The notes below the pieces were generated by a model that was given only the letters and a program-made list of their open reading frames with translations, was not told the origin of the DNA and did no database searches. A stretch of 64,000 nt of DNA, from NCBI GenBank assembly GCA_021647785.1, contig JAKIUC010000008.1, positions 1 to 64,000 of the forward strand. The letters are read 5' to 3'. The DNA comes from Melioribacteraceae bacterium. GTDB taxonomy: Bacteria; Bacteroidota; Ignavibacteria; Ignavibacteriales; Melioribacteraceae. Position 1 is the stretch's first letter. Each line of letters opens with the position of its first letter. This document shows, one piece after another, positions 63,241 to 64,000 of this stretch. The translations under genes were made by a program, and so were the position numbers.

Positions 63241-63272
63241 AAAAAAAGCAACGGATAAATATCCGTTGCTTT
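63241..63272 (-). terminator. Intrinsic terminator of hsp20
   Basis: On the minus strand, AAAGCAACGGAT pairs perfectly with ATCCGTTGCTTT around ATTT (63245-63272), followed by a run of seven T (down to 63241). It begins 13 bases after the hsp20 stop and lies before the lipoprotein start. Confidence 0.92.
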
Positions 63273-63284
63273 AACAATAATTTG

Positions 63285-63722
63285 TTAAGATATAGCTATC
63301 CTTTTGGCTGGTTTTGGTTTAGCCTCTTCCTTTTTAGGAATAACAATATTCAAAATACCTTTGTCGTATTTTGCTTTAATCTTTTCCCTTTCTACAATGC
63401 CAGGAAGTGTAAATGAACGTGAAAAAGATTGATAACTAAACTCTCTTCTTGTTAACCTTTCATCATCTTCATTTTTGCTCTCAGTCTTTTTCTCTGACGA
63501 AATAGTTAATACGTCATTATTAAGTTCAATATTAAAATCACCCTTTTCAAAACCAGGTGCAGCAACTTCCACTGTAAAATCATCCTTGCTTTCTTTTACA
63601 TTTACAGATGGCAAAGTTGTATCTGTATTTGAGAAGTTTCTATTTGACCAATTCCAAATATCTGTATCAAAAAAACGATCAAAAATACTTGGAAACTGAT
63701 TTGAATATTTTACTAAATCCAT
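63285..63722 (-). CDS. Hsp20/alpha-crystallin small heat-shock protein
   Basis: 145 residues. After an N-terminal part (DRFFDTDIWNWSNRNF) comes the alpha-crystallin domain at about 35-130 (VNVKESKDDFTVEVAAPGFE, ISSEKKTE, FSRSFTLPGIVEREKIKAKY, GILNIVIPKKEE) and the C-terminal I-x-I type motif (RIAIS) used for oligomer assembly. It holds unfolding proteins under stress. AGGAGG lies 6 bases before the ATG, the strongest ribosome site in the window, which fits high expression. Confidence 0.95.
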   Translation of the reverse strand: MDLVKYSNQFPSIFDRFFDTDIWNWSNRNFSNTDTTLPSVNVKESKDDFTVEVAAPGFEKGDFNIELNNDVLTISSEKKTESKNEDDERLTRREFSYQSFSRSFTLPGIVEREKIKAKYDKGILNIVIPKKEEAKPKPAKRIAIS

Positions 63723-64000
63723 GATGTTCCTCCTTTTTTTTTTAGTTTCAAAATAGTTTTATAATCTCGAGATTCACTTATACAAAAACAAACTTTATGC
63801 CAATTAGAATATATGATTATTTGACAATGTATGAGTCATATTGACTAATTTACTTAAATTGTTATAGCAATAATTGTCAAGAATATTTGTAAATATGCCA
63901 TATAAATAGTCAAAATTGCAAAGTCGAGTAGGATAACTAAAATTATATTTCATTATTCTTTTTATACCGAAACACTTTCCTTTCAATTTTGGTTTTGATT
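63723..64000. other. Upstream region of hsp20, promoter expected
   Basis: AT-rich. TTGACAAT (63821-63828) and its exact inverse ATTGTCAA (63873-63880) form an inverted repeat 44 bases apart, possibly an operator or two opposed -35 boxes. No CIRCE element (TTAGCACTC-N9-GAGTGCTAA) is present. No gene is supported up to the window edge. Confidence 0.4.

Noticed and set aside
63821-63880. CIRCE (HrcA) operator before hsp20
   Set aside because: The inverted repeat TTGACAAT/ATTGTCAA does not match the CIRCE sequence or its 9-base spacing.

Overview
The window looks like a chromosomal segment of a low-GC, Gram-negative member of the Bacteroidota/Chlorobiota lineage. Ignavibacteria is the best fit. 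Seen in the sequence: several secreted proteins with the type IX secretion (T9SS) C-terminal signature QNYPNPFNPST; a PorU/PorV pair and PorV/PorQ-like barrels; a hydBGDA-type bidirectional [NiFe] hydrogenase; AT-rich DNA with weak Shine-Dalgarno sites and at least five TTG starts. The lineage is an inference from these traits; no rRNA is present.

Layout. 1-1365: a T9SS cargo protein that lacks a signal peptide and carries palindromic insertions. 1.5-6.4 kb (minus): a cNMP-binding/coiled-coil/STAS protein followed by an SLC12-like transporter. 6.7-12.9 kb (plus): hydBGDA, its maturation protease, a receiver protein and a membrane histidine kinase. 13-16.5 kb: a tandem ACT protein, metG and an orphan DNA methyltransferase. 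16.6-24.7 kb: an envelope-biogenesis run of three parvulin-type chaperones, MoxR, an M23 lipoprotein and a PAS histidine kinase, then tRNA-Glu with a Fic gene remnant beside it. 25-33 kb: a DUF1207 protein, an SGNH pair on the minus strand, then a glycan/lipid run (flippase, GT2, NodB deacetylase, GT2, M50 protease). 33-35 kb: a chemoreceptor. 35-41 kb: duplicated Asp-box proteins around a lipoprotein, then two PorV/PorQ-like barrels. 41-44 kb: a FemAB/GNAT protein, GT4, SRP RNA and tRNA-Phe. 44-47.7 kb: lptFG (minus) and pta (plus). 47.9-61.4 kb: PorU, PorV, an M6-like protein with a lost zinc motif, a shortened DUF1016 nuclease, a peptidase/propeller/outer-membrane barrel fusion and a DUF5683-like protein. 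61.4-64 kb (minus): a Phd/VapC toxin-antitoxin pair, a decayed transposase, a lipoprotein and an Hsp20.

The common theme is the cell envelope: LPS export, outer-membrane protein folding, T9SS sorting and attachment, surface cargo and glycan synthesis. A hydrogenase for NAD(P)H/H2 exchange and acetate-linked energy metabolism (pta) stand beside it. Three intergenic regions upstream of surface-protein genes share promoter-like sequence blocks. REP-like palindromes occur both between genes and, in frame, inside T9SS cargo genes. No CRISPR array, rRNA or intact insertion sequence was seen.
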